The position numbers were made by a program, and so were the translations under genes. Positions 34,478-46,048 of a stretch of DNA of 64,000 bases are shown here, in pieces. The notes beneath the pieces are model-generated. The model was not told where the DNA came from. It made no database searches and saw only the letters and a list, made by a program, of their open reading frames with translations. The stretch spans positions 1 to 64,000 of the forward strand of contig CACDVM010000001.1 in assembly GCA_902556265.1 (NCBI GenBank). The letters run 5' to 3'. The stretch's first letter is position 1, and each line of letters opens with the position of its first letter. Source of the stretch: an uncultured Pelagibacteraceae bacterium. Its GTDB lineage: Bacteria > Pseudomonadota > Alphaproteobacteria > Pelagibacterales > Pelagibacteraceae.

Positions 34478-35558
34478 AACTTTTACACAAAAATACTCAA
34501 TTTTCATTGGCAGAAACTTAGTTTATAAAATATCAAAAATATTAAAAAATAATTCTATTAAATATAATAAATGTCTTTTAGTTGTTGATAAAAATGTTCC
34601 AAATAAAATTCTTAATAAAATAAAAAAATCATTTAAGAATAAAAAAATCTATATCCATTTTTTTAATGCAAATGAGAAAAATAAAAATCAAAAAAACGTT
34701 GATAAAATCCTAAAAGTTTTACTTGAAAAAAACTTTTCAAGAAAAGACTGTTTAATTGCCATAGGTGGTGGAATCACTGGAGATGTAAGTGCGTTTGTTG
34801 CAAGTATATTTAAAAGGGGTTTGCAATTTATAAATGTACCAACAACGCTTCTTTCTCAAGTAGATTCCTCTATTGGTGGCAAAACAGGGATTAATACAAC
34901 ATTTGGTAAAAACCTAATAGGTAGTTTTTATCATCCAAAACTAGTGATTACTGATATTGACTTTCTTAAATCTATTTCAAAAAGAGATGTAATTTGTGGT
35001 TATGGTGAAATTTTAAAACATTCTTTAATAGCAAATAAAAAATTTTATAAATATTTAGAAAAAAATTCTACAAAAATTTTAAATTTAAAATCACCCTTTG
35101 TAGAAAAAAGTATATATGAAAGCTGTAAGATAAAAAAAAAATTTGTTGAAAAAGATGAAGATGAAATGGGTTTTAGAAAAATTTTAAATTTTGGGCATAC
35201 ATTTGCACATTCATATGAAGCATCATTGGGGTATTCAAATAAATTGAATCATGGAGAAGCGGTAATTTTAGGAATAAGCTCTGCAATACGATTCAGTCAT
35301 GAAAATAAACTTTTAAACATTATTGACTACAATAGCATTTTAAAACATATTAAAGAATTAAAATTACCATCTAAACTCTCAGAATATTTTTCTTTAAGAG
35401 ATATTTCTAAAATCTTATCATTTATGTCTAAAGATAAAAAAAATGACTCAGAAATGATTAATCTTATCTTATTAAAAAAAATTGGAACACCTGTTAAAAG
35501 CAAAGTTTATACAAAAAAATATTTAAAAAAATTTTTTAATCAAATCTTAATTAATTAA
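34452..35558 (+). CDS. aroB: 3-dehydroquinate synthase
   Basis: NAD- and zinc-dependent cyclisation of DAHP, second step of the shikimate pathway. GGGITGDVSAFVAS, PTTLLSQVDSSIGGKTGIN, GYGEILKH and the metal-binding GFRKILNFGHTFAHSYE and NHGEAV are all present. Length is 368. It is coupled to aroK, as in most Proteobacteria, and converges on bolA with a 12-base overlap. Confidence 0.96.
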   Translation: MKIIKLKIKTFTQKYSIFIGRNLVYKISKILKNNSIKYNKCLLVVDKNVPNKILNKIKKSFKNKKIYIHFFNANEKNKNQKNVDKILKVLLEKNFSRKDCLIAIGGGITGDVSAFVASIFKRGLQFINVPTTLLSQVDSSIGGKTGINTTFGKNLIGSFYHPKLVITDIDFLKSISKRDVICGYGEILKHSLIANKKFYKYLEKNSTKILNLKSPFVEKSIYESCKIKKKFVEKDEDEMGFRKILNFGHTFAHSYEASLGYSNKLNHGEAVILGISSAIRFSHENKLLNIIDYNSILKHIKELKLPSKLSEYFSLRDISKILSFMSKDKKNDSEMINLILLKKIGTPVKSKVYTKKYLKKFFNQILIN

Positions 35559-35807
35559 TATTTGTATTGAGTGAATAAACTCTTTTAATTCTTTGTCTAA
35601 AACTTTGTAAATTTTTTTATTAGCATCGACTTTATTCATTTTTTTTAATTCTGATGAATTTAATAAAATTTTTAAATGATATTTGCCTTCTTGGTTACCT
35701 GCATGATTTTTGTGAAGAAAAGATTTATCCTCAATTTTAATATTTTCAATAATAATTTCATTTTCTATTTTTTTTTTTACAATTGCAATTAATTGAATTA
35801 TATCCAT
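35547..35807 (-). CDS. bolA: BolA family protein
   Basis: An 86-residue class II KH-like protein. It shows IENIKIEDKSFLHKNHAG, GKYHLKILL (family GxTHF-like strand) and the helix NKKIYKVLDKELKE. BolA proteins partner monothiol glutaredoxins in iron-sulfur trafficking or regulation. It is the only minus-strand gene between aroB and the J-protein gene and may share a divergent promoter with the latter. Confidence 0.86.
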   Translation of the reverse strand: MDIIQLIAIVKKKIENEIIIENIKIEDKSFLHKNHAGNQEGKYHLKILLNSSELKKMNKVDANKKIYKVLDKELKEFIHSIQILIN

Positions 35808-35828
35808 AAATATTATTTATTATATATC

Positions 35829-36356
35829 ATGAAAAATATTTGTGACTGGAAAAATTGTAAAGAAAATGGTGAATACAAGGCGCCTGTAGAGAAAGATAAT
35901 AGTAAAAAATTTCGCATGTTGTGTTTGGAACACATCAAAGAATTCAATAAGAATTGGAATTATTTTTCTGGAATGAATGATGACCAAGTAATTGATTTTT
36001 TAAAATCAGATATGATTTGGCACAAACCCACTCAAAGTTTTAGTTCTTCAGACAATTTTTTTAAAGTTTTATGGAATACAACTATGAGAGATGAGTCCGA
36101 CAATGATAAGTTTAAAAGTGACTATAATCACATGCGGCAATTTAAATTTAATAATAAAGATATAGAAGCTTTTAATATATTAGGGATTTCAGTTGGTTTA
36201 AAGTGGCAGAAAATACAAGAAAAATTCAAAATCCTTGTCAAAAAATTTCACCCTGATATGAATTCTGGGAATAAAAAATTTGAAGAAAAACTTAAATTGA
36301 TTACCTTGGCTTATACACAACTTAAAAATACTTATAGAGAAAAAATTGATACCTAA
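35829..36356 (+). CDS. J-domain protein adjacent to cobS
   Basis: A 175-residue protein with a C-terminal J domain: the HPD motif is at 141-143 in KKFHPDMNSG. The N-terminal half has CDWKNCKENGEYKAP and LCLEHIKEFN, a short cysteine-containing module seen in alphaproteobacterial homologues. I start at ATG 35829; an earlier ATG at 35793 would overlap bolA. Its last 11 bases overlap the cobS start. It likely recruits DnaK to a client, perhaps CobST, but this is inferred from position. Confidence 0.85.
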   Translation: MKNICDWKNCKENGEYKAPVEKDNSKKFRMLCLEHIKEFNKNWNYFSGMNDDQVIDFLKSDMIWHKPTQSFSSSDNFFKVLWNTTMRDESDNDKFKSDYNHMRQFKFNNKDIEAFNILGISVGLKWQKIQEKFKILVKKFHPDMNSGNKKFEEKLKLITLAYTQLKNTYREKIDT

Positions 36357-37320
36357 TTTAGACATACAACCAGATATAAAAGTTTCTATAAAACAAACTT
36401 TTGGATTTGACTCAGAAATGGAGGTAAGCGCATTTTCAAAAAAAAATGAATACGTGCCTGAAATTGATAAAAATTATAAGTTTGATAAAGATACTACATT
36501 AGCTATTATTTCTGGCTTCGCATTTAATAAGAGAGTTCTTGTTCAGGGATACCATGGTACAGGAAAATCAACTCACATAGAACAAATAGCAGCACGATTA
36601 AACTGGCCGTGTATTAGAGTAAATCTAGATAGTCATGTAAGTAGAATTGATTTGATAGGAAAAGATGCAATAGTTTTAAAAGATGGAAAACAAGTAACTC
36701 AATTTAATGAAGGTATTCTTCCATGGTCCATACAGAATCCAGTGGCTCTAGTTTTTGATGAATATGATGCTGGAAGGCCAGATGTTATGTTTGTTATCCA
36801 AAGAGTTCTAGAAGCTGAAGGTAATTTTACTCTTTTAGACAAAAATAAAGTAATTAAACAAAATAAATTTTTTAGGTTGTTTGCTACATCAAACACTGTT
36901 GGATTAGGTGACACGACAGGATTGTATCATGGAACACAACAAATAAACCAAGGTCAAATGGATAGATGGAACATAGTCACAACTTTAAATTACCTTAGCC
37001 TTGATAAAGAAATGGATATAATTCTAGCTAAAAATAAAAATTTTAATAATCAAAAAGGTAAGGAAAAAATTGCCAACATGATTAAAGTAGCATCTCTTAC
37101 AAGAAAAGGATTTATAGCTGGTGATATATCAACTGTAATGAGTCCCAGAACAGTTTTACATTGGGCTGAAAATACTGAAATATTTAAAGATATTGGATAT
37201 GCATTTAGAGTTACATTTTTAAATAAATGTGATGAGATTGAAAAAAATATTATAGCAGAGTATTACCAAAGATGTTTTGGTGATGAATTGCCTGAGTCGC
37301 TTGTAAATATTCAGATATAA
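36346..37320 (+). CDS. cobS: CobS-type AAA+ ATPase (cobaltochelatase subunit)
   Basis: AAA+ ATPase of the MoxR-related group, known as the small subunit of aerobic cobaltochelatase. Walker A is GYHGTGKST (68-76), Walker B is ALVFDEYDAG, and the sensor region is FATSNTVGLGDTTGLYHGTQQINQGQMDRW. The sequence is highly conserved with CobS of B12-making Alphaproteobacteria. The start is TTG at 36346, overlapping the J-protein gene. No cobN or other corrin gene is in the window, so the role may not be cobalt insertion. Confidence 0.92.
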   Translation: MIPNLDIQPDIKVSIKQTFGFDSEMEVSAFSKKNEYVPEIDKNYKFDKDTTLAIISGFAFNKRVLVQGYHGTGKSTHIEQIAARLNWPCIRVNLDSHVSRIDLIGKDAIVLKDGKQVTQFNEGILPWSIQNPVALVFDEYDAGRPDVMFVIQRVLEAEGNFTLLDKNKVIKQNKFFRLFATSNTVGLGDTTGLYHGTQQINQGQMDRWNIVTTLNYLSLDKEMDIILAKNKNFNNQKGKEKIANMIKVASLTRKGFIAGDISTVMSPRTVLHWAENTEIFKDIGYAFRVTFLNKCDEIEKNIIAEYYQRCFGDELPESLVNIQI

Positions 37321-39129
37321 ATGAGTAATAGCAATAAAGATGCTAATTTAAAGGAAAAATTAAAACAAGCTTTAACGTCTACTTTTAAAGTTATATCAGA
37401 TGATTTTAAGATTAATGACAAGTTAGAAAAAAATAAAAGTTCAGAAAAATTTGATTTTTTTGAATTAGACAATCTTAATTCCAAAAGTGATTTTATTAAA
37501 GCAAGGGCAGAGTCAGACACTTCAGCTCTAAAAAAAAAATTTTCTAATGCCGATATTTATAAAAAAAATTTACCACTAAATTCATCTTGTAAGTCTCTTT
37601 ACTCGATTGCAGAAAAAATAAGATGTGAATCTTTAGGAGGTAAAATGCTAAAGGGAATAGAAAAAAATTTTACAGAAAATTATAATCAGATAATTAATTT
37701 AAAAAGAAAAGATCAACTCAAAACTAGGGAAGACGTGTCTGTAAATGAAGCTTTTGAATTATATATGCTGAAAAATTTTCATAACATAAAATTAAACTCG
37801 TTAACCCAAAAAATGTTAGGTTTTTGGGAAAATGATTTTGATAAATCAATTAACAACCATATTAAGTTTTTAAAAGATAATTTAGAAAATCAAAAAAAAT
37901 ATTCATCAAAGTTTTCTGAAATTCTTCAAGGAATGGATATTTTTCAGACTGAGGAAAACGAAGAAACAAAGGAAGAAAATTCAGATGATGGGCAAAATAA
38001 CCCATCTAATGAAGATGAACAGTACGAGTCTGAAGAAAATAAAGAAAAAATTGAGGAAAATGAAACAGACGCTAGTCTGGACTCAGATTATGATATTGAT
38101 GAATATAAATTAGATGAACAATTAGTAAATACAGACTCAGATAAAAAAAGTAACGATGAAGTAATTCAAAAAAATTCTCTTAGTATTCTTGATTTGGATT
38201 ATAAAATTTTTACCAATCAATTTGATGAAGTAATTAAAGCAGAAAATCTAGAAAATGCTGCTGAGGCCTCAAAGTTAAGAAAAACACTAGATCAACAACT
38301 TATAAGTTTTCAAGATATTATAACTAAGCTTGCTAATAAATTACAAAGACAATTATTAGCTAAGCAAAATAGATCTTGGGATTTTGATTTGGAGGAAGGT
38401 TTGCTTGACAGTTCCAAATTACCAAGAATAATTATAGATCCCTATAATTCATTATCTTTTAAAAAAGAAAAAGATTTAGAATTTAAAGATACAGTTGTCA
38501 CTTTATTAATTGATAACTCTGGTTCTATGAGAGGAAGACCAATTACTATCGCTGCAATTTGTGCAGATATTTTATCTAGAACCCTTGAAAGATGTTCAGT
38601 AAAAGTTGAGATATTAGGTTTTACAACAAAAAATTGGAAAGGTGGTCAAAGTAGAGAAAACTGGAATAAAACTGGAAAAACAAAAACACCGGGTAGATTG
38701 AATGATTTAAGGCATATAATTTATAAAAGTGCTGATACTCACTGGCGTCAATCAAAAAATAATCTTGGCCTTATGCTAAAAGAAGGTTTGCTTAAAGAAA
38801 ATATTGATGGGGAGGCTATATCTTGGGCCTTTAACAGATTAAAAAAAAGGAAAGAAGAGAGAAAAATTCTCATGGTAATCTCTGATGGTGCTCCAGTTGA
38901 CGACTCAACACTGTCAGTAAATTCTGGTGACTTTTTAGAAAAACATTTAAAAAAAATGGTCAAATTTATTGAAGATAAAACACAAATTGAAATTTTAGCA
39001 ATTGGAATTGGTCATGATGTTTCAAGATACTATAATAAAGCAATTAAAATAACTGATGTTAATGAGCTAGGTGATGTAATGATATCTCAATTAAGCACCT
39101 TGTTTGATAATAAAAAGGAATTACACTAA
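37321..39129 (+). CDS. cobT: CobT-type VWA protein (cobaltochelatase subunit)
   Basis: Partner of CobS. The 602-residue protein has an N-terminal helical part, a very acidic linker (about 205-280), a linker helix and a C-terminal VWA domain with the MIDAS motif DNSGSMRG near residue 398, followed by [16 protein letters not shown], a J-like [13 protein letters not shown] and [11 protein letters not shown]. The ATP synthase-like cycle of CobS would act through this domain. It abuts cobS (adjacent stop and start) and overlaps the next gene by four bases tail to tail. Confidence 0.92.
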   Translation: MSNSNKDANLKEKLKQALTSTFKVISDDFKINDKLEKNKSSEKFDFFELDNLNSKSDFIKARAESDTSALKKKFSNADIYKKNLPLNSSCKSLYSIAEKIRCESLGGKMLKGIEKNFTENYNQIINLKRKDQLKTREDVSVNEAFELYMLKNFHNIKLNSLTQKMLGFWENDFDKSINNHIKFLKDNLENQKKYSSKFSEILQGMDIFQTEENEETKEENSDDGQNNPSNEDEQYESEENKEKIEENETDASLDSDYDIDEYKLDEQLVNTDSDKKSNDEVIQKNSLSILDLDYKIFTNQFDEVIKAENLENAAEASKLRKTLDQQLISFQDIITKLANKLQRQLLAKQNRSWDFDLEEGLLDSSKLPRIIIDPYNSLSFKKEKDLEFKDTVVTLLIDNSGSMRGRPITIAAICADILSRTLERCSVKVEILGFTTKNWKGGQSRENWNKTGKTKTPGRLNDLRHIIYKSADTHWRQSKNNLGLMLKEGLLKENIDGEAISWAFNRLKKRKEERKILMVISDGAPVDDSTLSVNSGDFLEKHLKKMVKFIEDKTQIEILAIGIGHDVSRYYNKAIKITDVNELGDVMISQLSTLFDNKKELH

Positions 39130-40400
39130 ATTTTAAACAGATCATTATTTTTCCACCTAATTATTATTTCAGCGCCATTTCTAGTTTTTGAATTTCTACA
39201 TTCAATTAAAGCAAAATTTTTTTCTAATAAAGTTTTACCAATAAATATGCCTAAACCTAAACCACTCTTATCTTTATTATTAAATGATTTTAAATAAGGT
39301 TCTCCTATTTTTGATAAAATATCATTTGTAAATCCTCTACCATCATCTTCAATAACAACTTCTGTAATATCATTGTTACTTTTTAGTGTAATAAAAACTT
39401 TACTTTCACTAAATTTATTTGCATTACCAATAAAATTTCTTAACCCATAAACAATTTCAATTGATTTTGTAATTTTTTTTTTATTTGAATATTGATCTAT
39501 ATTTAAAATAAATTTTTTATCACTAGTTTCTTTAAATGTTGAGATAATTTCTTTCAAATAATCTTCAATAGTCAAATCTTCATCTATAAATTCATCTTCA
39601 TCAATTGGATTTAAAGATAATCTTTTTAAAATTTGGTTACATCTTTCAACTTGACTTACAAGTAATTCAATATCTTGCATAACTTCAGATTGATCCTTCA
39701 GTTGATGTTTTAATTCCTGGGAAATGATTTTAATTGTCGATAATGGGGTTCCAAGTGAATGTGCTGCTGCAGCTGCTTGGCCTCCAAGTGATAACATCTC
39801 ATGTTCTTTAGCCATTACTTCTTCCATTTTATTTAGGGCTTCTTTTCTAATTCTTGACTCATTTCCAAAAATAATTGCAAAATAATTTAGAAATATTAAT
39901 GCAATTATTAAAGCTGTAGGTATCGAATAATAATAATATGGATCTACATGAAAATGATTATTAAGTGGTGATGGTAATTCTTTTGAATAAAAGGTTAAAA
40001 AAACAATTATTAATATTGTTGATATAACCAATAATAAATTTGTTCTTAAACCTAAATTAGAAGAGGCAAAAACACTCGGGATTATTAAGAAAATAATAAA
40101 TGGATTTGTAATCCCACCTGTCAGGTAAATTAGTACTCCCAATTGAAGTATATCTATTATTAAGAAAATTAAAGCTGACCTATCTGAGATTTGAGTTTTT
40201 TTATATATAAAAATTAAATATAAATTACTAACTATCCCAACCAAAATAACTAAAATTGATTTTAAAAAATCAAATTGAAAATTGAGATAAAAATAAACTA
40301 CATTGATTGATATTAGTTGGCCTATTATTGCAATCCACCTGAGGCTTATATAAGTAGATTTTTTTAATGAGTAATATTTTGAAGTTTCAAAAAACTTCAT
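39126..40400 (-). CDS. regB: RegB/PrrB-type redox sensor histidine kinase
   Basis: Membrane sensor kinase that controls respiratory and carbon genes through RegA. Six hydrophobic helices occupy about residues 20-180. The quinone-site motif GGITNPF (95-101) lies between helices, the phospho-accepting His214 is in [11 protein letters not shown], and the redox cysteine Cys254 is in VERCNQIL; all three features mark RegB. The ATPase domain has NANKFS, DDGRGF and GLGLGIF. It follows gyrB by two bases. No regA is in the window. Confidence 0.9.
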   Translation of the reverse strand: MKFFETSKYYSLKKSTYISLRWIAIIGQLISINVVYFYLNFQFDFLKSILVILVGIVSNLYLIFIYKKTQISDRSALIFLIIDILQLGVLIYLTGGITNPFIIFLIIPSVFASSNLGLRTNLLLVISTILIIVFLTFYSKELPSPLNNHFHVDPYYYYSIPTALIIALIFLNYFAIIFGNESRIRKEALNKMEEVMAKEHEMLSLGGQAAAAAHSLGTPLSTIKIISQELKHQLKDQSEVMQDIELLVSQVERCNQILKRLSLNPIDEDEFIDEDLTIEDYLKEIISTFKETSDKKFILNIDQYSNKKKITKSIEIVYGLRNFIGNANKFSESKVFITLKSNNDITEVVIEDDGRGFTNDILSKIGEPYLKSFNNKDKSGLGLGIFIGKTLLEKNFALIECRNSKTRNGAEIIIRWKNNDLFKI

Positions 40401-40402
40401 CT

Positions 40403-42469
<2,067 letters not shown>

Positions 42470-42557
42470 TTAATAATAGGAAAAATAAACTATATCATTT
42501 TTAATTAAAAATTGCTCATTTTTAATCTTATAACTTTTTATAAATGATTAAATAAAC

Positions 42558-42572
42558 CCTTTAAAATAAAGG
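42558..42572 (-). terminator. Possible weak terminator after the PhyH-like gene
   Basis: CCTTT and AAAGG pair around a five-base loop, and on the minus strand the hairpin is followed by GTTTATTTAA. The five-pair stem is A+T-rich and could be chance. It lies between the PhyH-like gene and gyrB. The rest of this 155-base gap shows no gene. Confidence 0.28.
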
Positions 42573-42621
42573 TAAATTGATTAATACTATCAAACATATA
42601 TTTATAATTGTAAGTTTTCTA

Positions 42622-43383
42622 TTAATGGAAATGTTTAGCTGTAAATAATGATCTCAATAACCTGTAAAATTTATATAAATAACTAAATCTAGTATAAAAA
42701 CATTCTTTTATTATACCTTTAATATTAGACTTAAAAAGATTATTCGAAATAATCAATCTTTTGTTGTCTTCAAATTCTAATTTTGCTTCATCATGTATCT
42801 TATCTTTAAAAATGTATGCCAATAACAAACGTGGATTTTTTGATGTATTTATTGTTCCTCTATGCCATAAATTGCTCGTTCGAATAATTAAATCTCCTTT
42901 TTTAGCGAGAATTTTAAAACCTTTTTTAAAAATGATTTTCCAATACGGTAAATTTTCTTTTTGGGTACCTGGTAATATTTCTAGAGGACCGTTAGTTTCA
43001 TAAATATCCTCAACTACAACATTGACTATCAAAAAACTGTTATCAAATTTACTATCTGTATGAAAGTGTTGATTATATTTATATTGAAAGTTTAAATTAC
43101 CTCCACTAGCTATATCAAAACTTGAAAATTTTTGAGTTGATAATTTTTCGATTATTTTTTGAAATTCTTTTGTATTAATTTTTTTAAATATAATTTTTGA
43201 ATAGTTGCCTGGTGAGACATTCAAATTCCCCATTAAACTTCCACCCTTTTTTTCTAATTTATTAAATTCTATTAATGTATTCTTTTTTAAATCTTCACAT
43301 ATAGAATAAAAATCTTTATCTTGAATAAAATTTTTTAAGATTACAAATCCATTTTTTTTAAAATCATTCAAATTTTCGAACAT
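42622..43383 (-). CDS. Phytanoyl-CoA dioxygenase (PhyH) family protein
   Basis: Predicted Fe(II)/2-oxoglutarate oxygenase of 253 residues. The iron ligands fit His108 and Asp110 (HFHTD) with His174 (NLWHRG), and Arg185 would bind 2-oxoglutarate. ILPGTQKENLPYW is typical of PhyH proteins. The substrate is unknown; members act on lipids, amino acids, phosphonates and natural products. It lies between gyrB and tRNA-Ser at the edge of the glycan block. Confidence 0.83.
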   Translation of the reverse strand: MFENLNDFKKNGFVILKNFIQDKDFYSICEDLKKNTLIEFNKLEKKGGSLMGNLNVSPGNYSKIIFKKINTKEFQKIIEKLSTQKFSSFDIASGGNLNFQYKYNQHFHTDSKFDNSFLIVNVVVEDIYETNGPLEILPGTQKENLPYWKIIFKKGFKILAKKGDLIIRTSNLWHRGTINTSKNPRLLLAYIFKDKIHDEAKLEFEDNKRLIISNNLFKSNIKGIIKECFYTRFSYLYKFYRLLRSLFTAKHFH

Positions 43384-43440
43384 ATTACAAATTATAGATC
43401 AAATAAAAATAAATTTAAATCAAAACTAAGTATTTATTTA

Positions 43441-43530
43441 TGGCGGAGAGAATGGGATTCGAACCCATGAAAAGATTTCTCCTTTACACGCTTTCCAAGC
43501 GTGCGCCTTCAACCACTCGGCCACCTCTCC
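43441..43530 (-). tRNA. tRNA-Ser (GGA)
   Basis: A class II tRNA with long variable arm: acceptor GGAGAGG/TCTCTCC, anticodon stem CACGC/GCGTG with loop TTGGAAA (anticodon GGA), T-arm TGGG/CCCA around canonical TTCGAAT, G73 at 43444 and encoded CCA at 43443-43441. It marks the left side of a block of surface-glycan genes. Confidence 0.96.
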
Positions 43531-43552
43531 ATTAAATTCATAAAAAATAATT

Positions 43553-44362
43553 TTAACTTTTATACCAACATTTTGGCAAATTAATATCAGATCTGGATGG
43601 GTTATTTGGCTGGTCTAATACCGAAGGAAACTCTAACTCATTATTTACAACTTCTGATCTATCTTTTCTTAAGTAACTAAACTCCATGACAGGTGGAATT
43701 ATGATATCTTTTTCTTTTACTACAAATTCAGGATTATTATTTGGATGAATATGAGTACAATAAAAAAATTTATTTAATATATCAAAAACTTTTTTTATTT
43801 TTTTAAATGTAAAAGAGTCAAAAATATAATGTAATTGATGAAATTCAATTAAAATTATTCTAAATTTTTTTAGTGTATCTATATCCAAAGAATTAATAAT
43901 TTCATATTCATCCCCCTCAACATCTAACTGCAATATTAGATCATTATTTTTTTTATAATCAATTTTAGAGGATATCCAGTCTTTTAGATTAAGATAATTT
44001 TCATTAGAGACTGGACCTATAAATTTTTTTTCAAAATTAATTAATTCATTTAAGATTTTAGGACTCACACTAAAATCAGCAAGATAGCAATGAATATTTT
44101 TTTTAGTTAAATCGTTTTCAAAATTAGTTAAATTTCCTACACCAGGGGAAAAACAATATTTTACCCCCTCTAAATCATTTGGAACAACATAGCCTCCATC
44201 ATTACTTCCACCAATTCTGATATTGTCTATTTTTAACTTCTTGGGAACTATTGTTTTTAGAAAGCTACGTATTTTTGATATATCCGTTCTTTTGGATGTA
44301 AATGTTCCTTTGCTCAAAAGATATTTACAAGTTGCATTAATAATTTTTTTTTTTAAACCCAT
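43553..44362 (-). CDS. FkbM-like methyltransferase family protein
   Basis: A 269-residue protein. IGGSNDGGYVVP, FSPGVGNLTNFENDL, and especially LQLDVEGDEYEII followed by RIILIEFHQLHY match the SAM-binding FkbM (Methyltransf_21) type. The likely target is a sugar hydroxyl in a surface glycan, judged from the neighbours. No signal peptide or membrane helix is seen. It lies 22 bases upstream of tRNA-Ser. Confidence 0.74.
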   Translation of the reverse strand: MGLKKKIINATCKYLLSKGTFTSKRTDISKIRSFLKTIVPKKLKIDNIRIGGSNDGGYVVPNDLEGVKYCFSPGVGNLTNFENDLTKKNIHCYLADFSVSPKILNELINFEKKFIGPVSNENYLNLKDWISSKIDYKKNNDLILQLDVEGDEYEIINSLDIDTLKKFRIILIEFHQLHYIFDSFTFKKIKKVFDILNKFFYCTHIHPNNNPEFVVKEKDIIIPPVMEFSYLRKDRSEVVNNELEFPSVLDQPNNPSRSDINLPKCWYKS

Positions 44363-44395
44363 AACTTCATTAAATTATTTAATTTTGTATCATTT

Positions 44396-45193
44396 TTAAA
44401 AATCAATAAAAGTCCAAGGATTAGTTTTGAATTTAGTATATTTTTTGAACCAAAATGATAAATATCTCTCTGCTAAATAAGCATAAAGTCTTTGCGTATC
44501 ATAGCCTTTTAATTCATTAAATCCAAAAACCTGCTCACATCTTTCAAGCCATGGGAATAAACTATTAAACCATTTATCTAAAATATGTGGTTTTGCGATA
44601 ACCATGATGTGCGGATTATATGAGGTCTTAATTTTTACATATTTTAAAAAATCATTCCTATCTTGTTTATCTAATAAATTAATAGCTTTATCCAAATTTT
44701 TATATCCGTGATGCATATCAAAATGAAGTGAGATTGTTTGTTTTTGCTCATTAAAAATTATTGACGGATCTTTAATCAAATTTTTCCATCCTCTTTTTAT
44801 AATTTTAATTTTTTTTGCACCTGATATCTTAATGGGTTCACATAAAAAACTTTCATAATTATTCAAATTTTCATCAATATTTATCAGCAAAAAATCATTT
44901 AAATTTTCTGGAAAAATCTGGTTATTTTTTTCATTGGGTTTAATCCAATATCTTCTTTTTTGGCAGAACCCAATCCATTCTTTTTTTTCACTGGGTAGAA
45001 TATTTTTCCAATACCAATAATGAAAAGTTAATTCAGAATAATACTTTTCTTTGTGATAAATATTTTGTTCAGTATCACAATTTATATATTCTTTTGGAAA
45101 GTTCCCATTTCCTACACCTACTAATTTAAGGCAGGTTTTTTCTACTAATTCTAATCTTTTGTTAGTTACGCAATAGATGTCTAAATTTTTCAT
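44396..45193 (-). CDS. DUF4422 family, probable glycosyltransferase
   Basis: A 265-residue protein. NIYHKEKYYSELTFHYWYWKN and the later HIMVIAKPHILDKWFNSLFPWLE correspond to the two best conserved parts of DUF4422, a family found in polysaccharide loci. FVFGFNELKG-like and RLYAYLAERYLSFW segments close it. It shares an ATGA overlap with the preceding gene. Sugar specificity cannot be told. Confidence 0.78.
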   Translation of the reverse strand: MKNLDIYCVTNKRLELVEKTCLKLVGVGNGNFPKEYINCDTEQNIYHKEKYYSELTFHYWYWKNILPSEKKEWIGFCQKRRYWIKPNEKNNQIFPENLNDFLLINIDENLNNYESFLCEPIKISGAKKIKIIKRGWKNLIKDPSIIFNEQKQTISLHFDMHHGYKNLDKAINLLDKQDRNDFLKYVKIKTSYNPHIMVIAKPHILDKWFNSLFPWLERCEQVFGFNELKGYDTQRLYAYLAERYLSFWFKKYTKFKTNPWTFIDF

Positions 45194-46032
45194 TTACCCA
45201 AAAACCTTCTAAAATTTTTAATTTGCCTTACAAAAAATCTTTTTAAAAAATTAAATTTTTTATCTCTTTTAGCTAATATAGGAAAATATTTTAAATGATC
45301 CCAATAACGTCCATTTATATTTTCCGCCCATTCACATTCAGATGCAGATAGGCATTCGATATTATTTATTTTACACAAAATTGAAAATACACTTTGATCA
45401 TGTCTATGCTCAATAAAGGAGTGGTGATTTTTTTCTTTTGATGGGCTATCATCAATCAGGTCACTTATATTACAAACCCTTAGCCATTCAGTTAATAAAT
45501 TAATTGTTTTTATATTTTTTTTGAAGAACATTGTTCCAGACCAAATTTGTTCTGAGTTTCTAATAAATGAATTTTGAGGTATATTGAAATAATTAAACAA
45601 GTCATTTTTTGTATACTCTTTTTCAAAATATATCTGATAATTTAGGTCTTTATCATCTTGAAAATCCGGCTTTTTATATTGAAATGCAAGAACATCTTTT
45701 TCGTTAGTGATTTCAAGGTAATTTTTTAATCGTTCCAAACCATTTTTGTTTAAATGACAACCTATATCAGAGTATTGTAAAATGGAATTATCTGGAATTT
45801 TTTTTAGATAATTTAATATAATTTCTGGTTTCCAACAAGCATATCCAAACAATCTTTTTTTCTTATTTTTAAAAAATTCATTGATTTGATTTTGTTTTTT
45901 TTTACTGAGATCATCAAAATTAAAAACTTTTATCTCTTTGTAGAGATTTAATTCACTTGATTGATTGACAAATCTTCTTTTGCTATTATCCAAATCGGAA
46001 CTAGCAAAAGAACAAAGATAAAAATTATTCAC
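45190..46032 (-). CDS. Unrecognised glycan-locus protein, possible glycosyltransferase
   Basis: A 280-residue protein without a firm family. GYACWKPEIILNYLKKIPDNSILQYSDIG resembles the acceptor/donor region of some capsule transferases, with Asp in YSDIG as a possible metal-binding residue, and EHRHDQSVFSIL resembles the terminal part of GT-A enzymes. A basic C-terminal tail (FLKRFFVRQIKNFRRFLGK) could touch the membrane. It overlaps the DUF4422 gene by four bases and likely works with it. Confidence 0.6.
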   Translation of the reverse strand: MNNFYLCSFASSDLDNSKRRFVNQSSELNLYKEIKVFNFDDLSKKKQNQINEFFKNKKKRLFGYACWKPEIILNYLKKIPDNSILQYSDIGCHLNKNGLERLKNYLEITNEKDVLAFQYKKPDFQDDKDLNYQIYFEKEYTKNDLFNYFNIPQNSFIRNSEQIWSGTMFFKKNIKTINLLTEWLRVCNISDLIDDSPSKEKNHHSFIEHRHDQSVFSILCKINNIECLSASECEWAENINGRYWDHLKYFPILAKRDKKFNFLKRFFVRQIKNFRRFLGK

Positions 46033-46048
46033 TTTATTTTCAATATAA

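Noticed and set aside
43384-43560. Integration site (att repeat) at tRNA-Ser
   Set aside because: I found no second copy of the tRNA 3' end near the block and no integrase gene.
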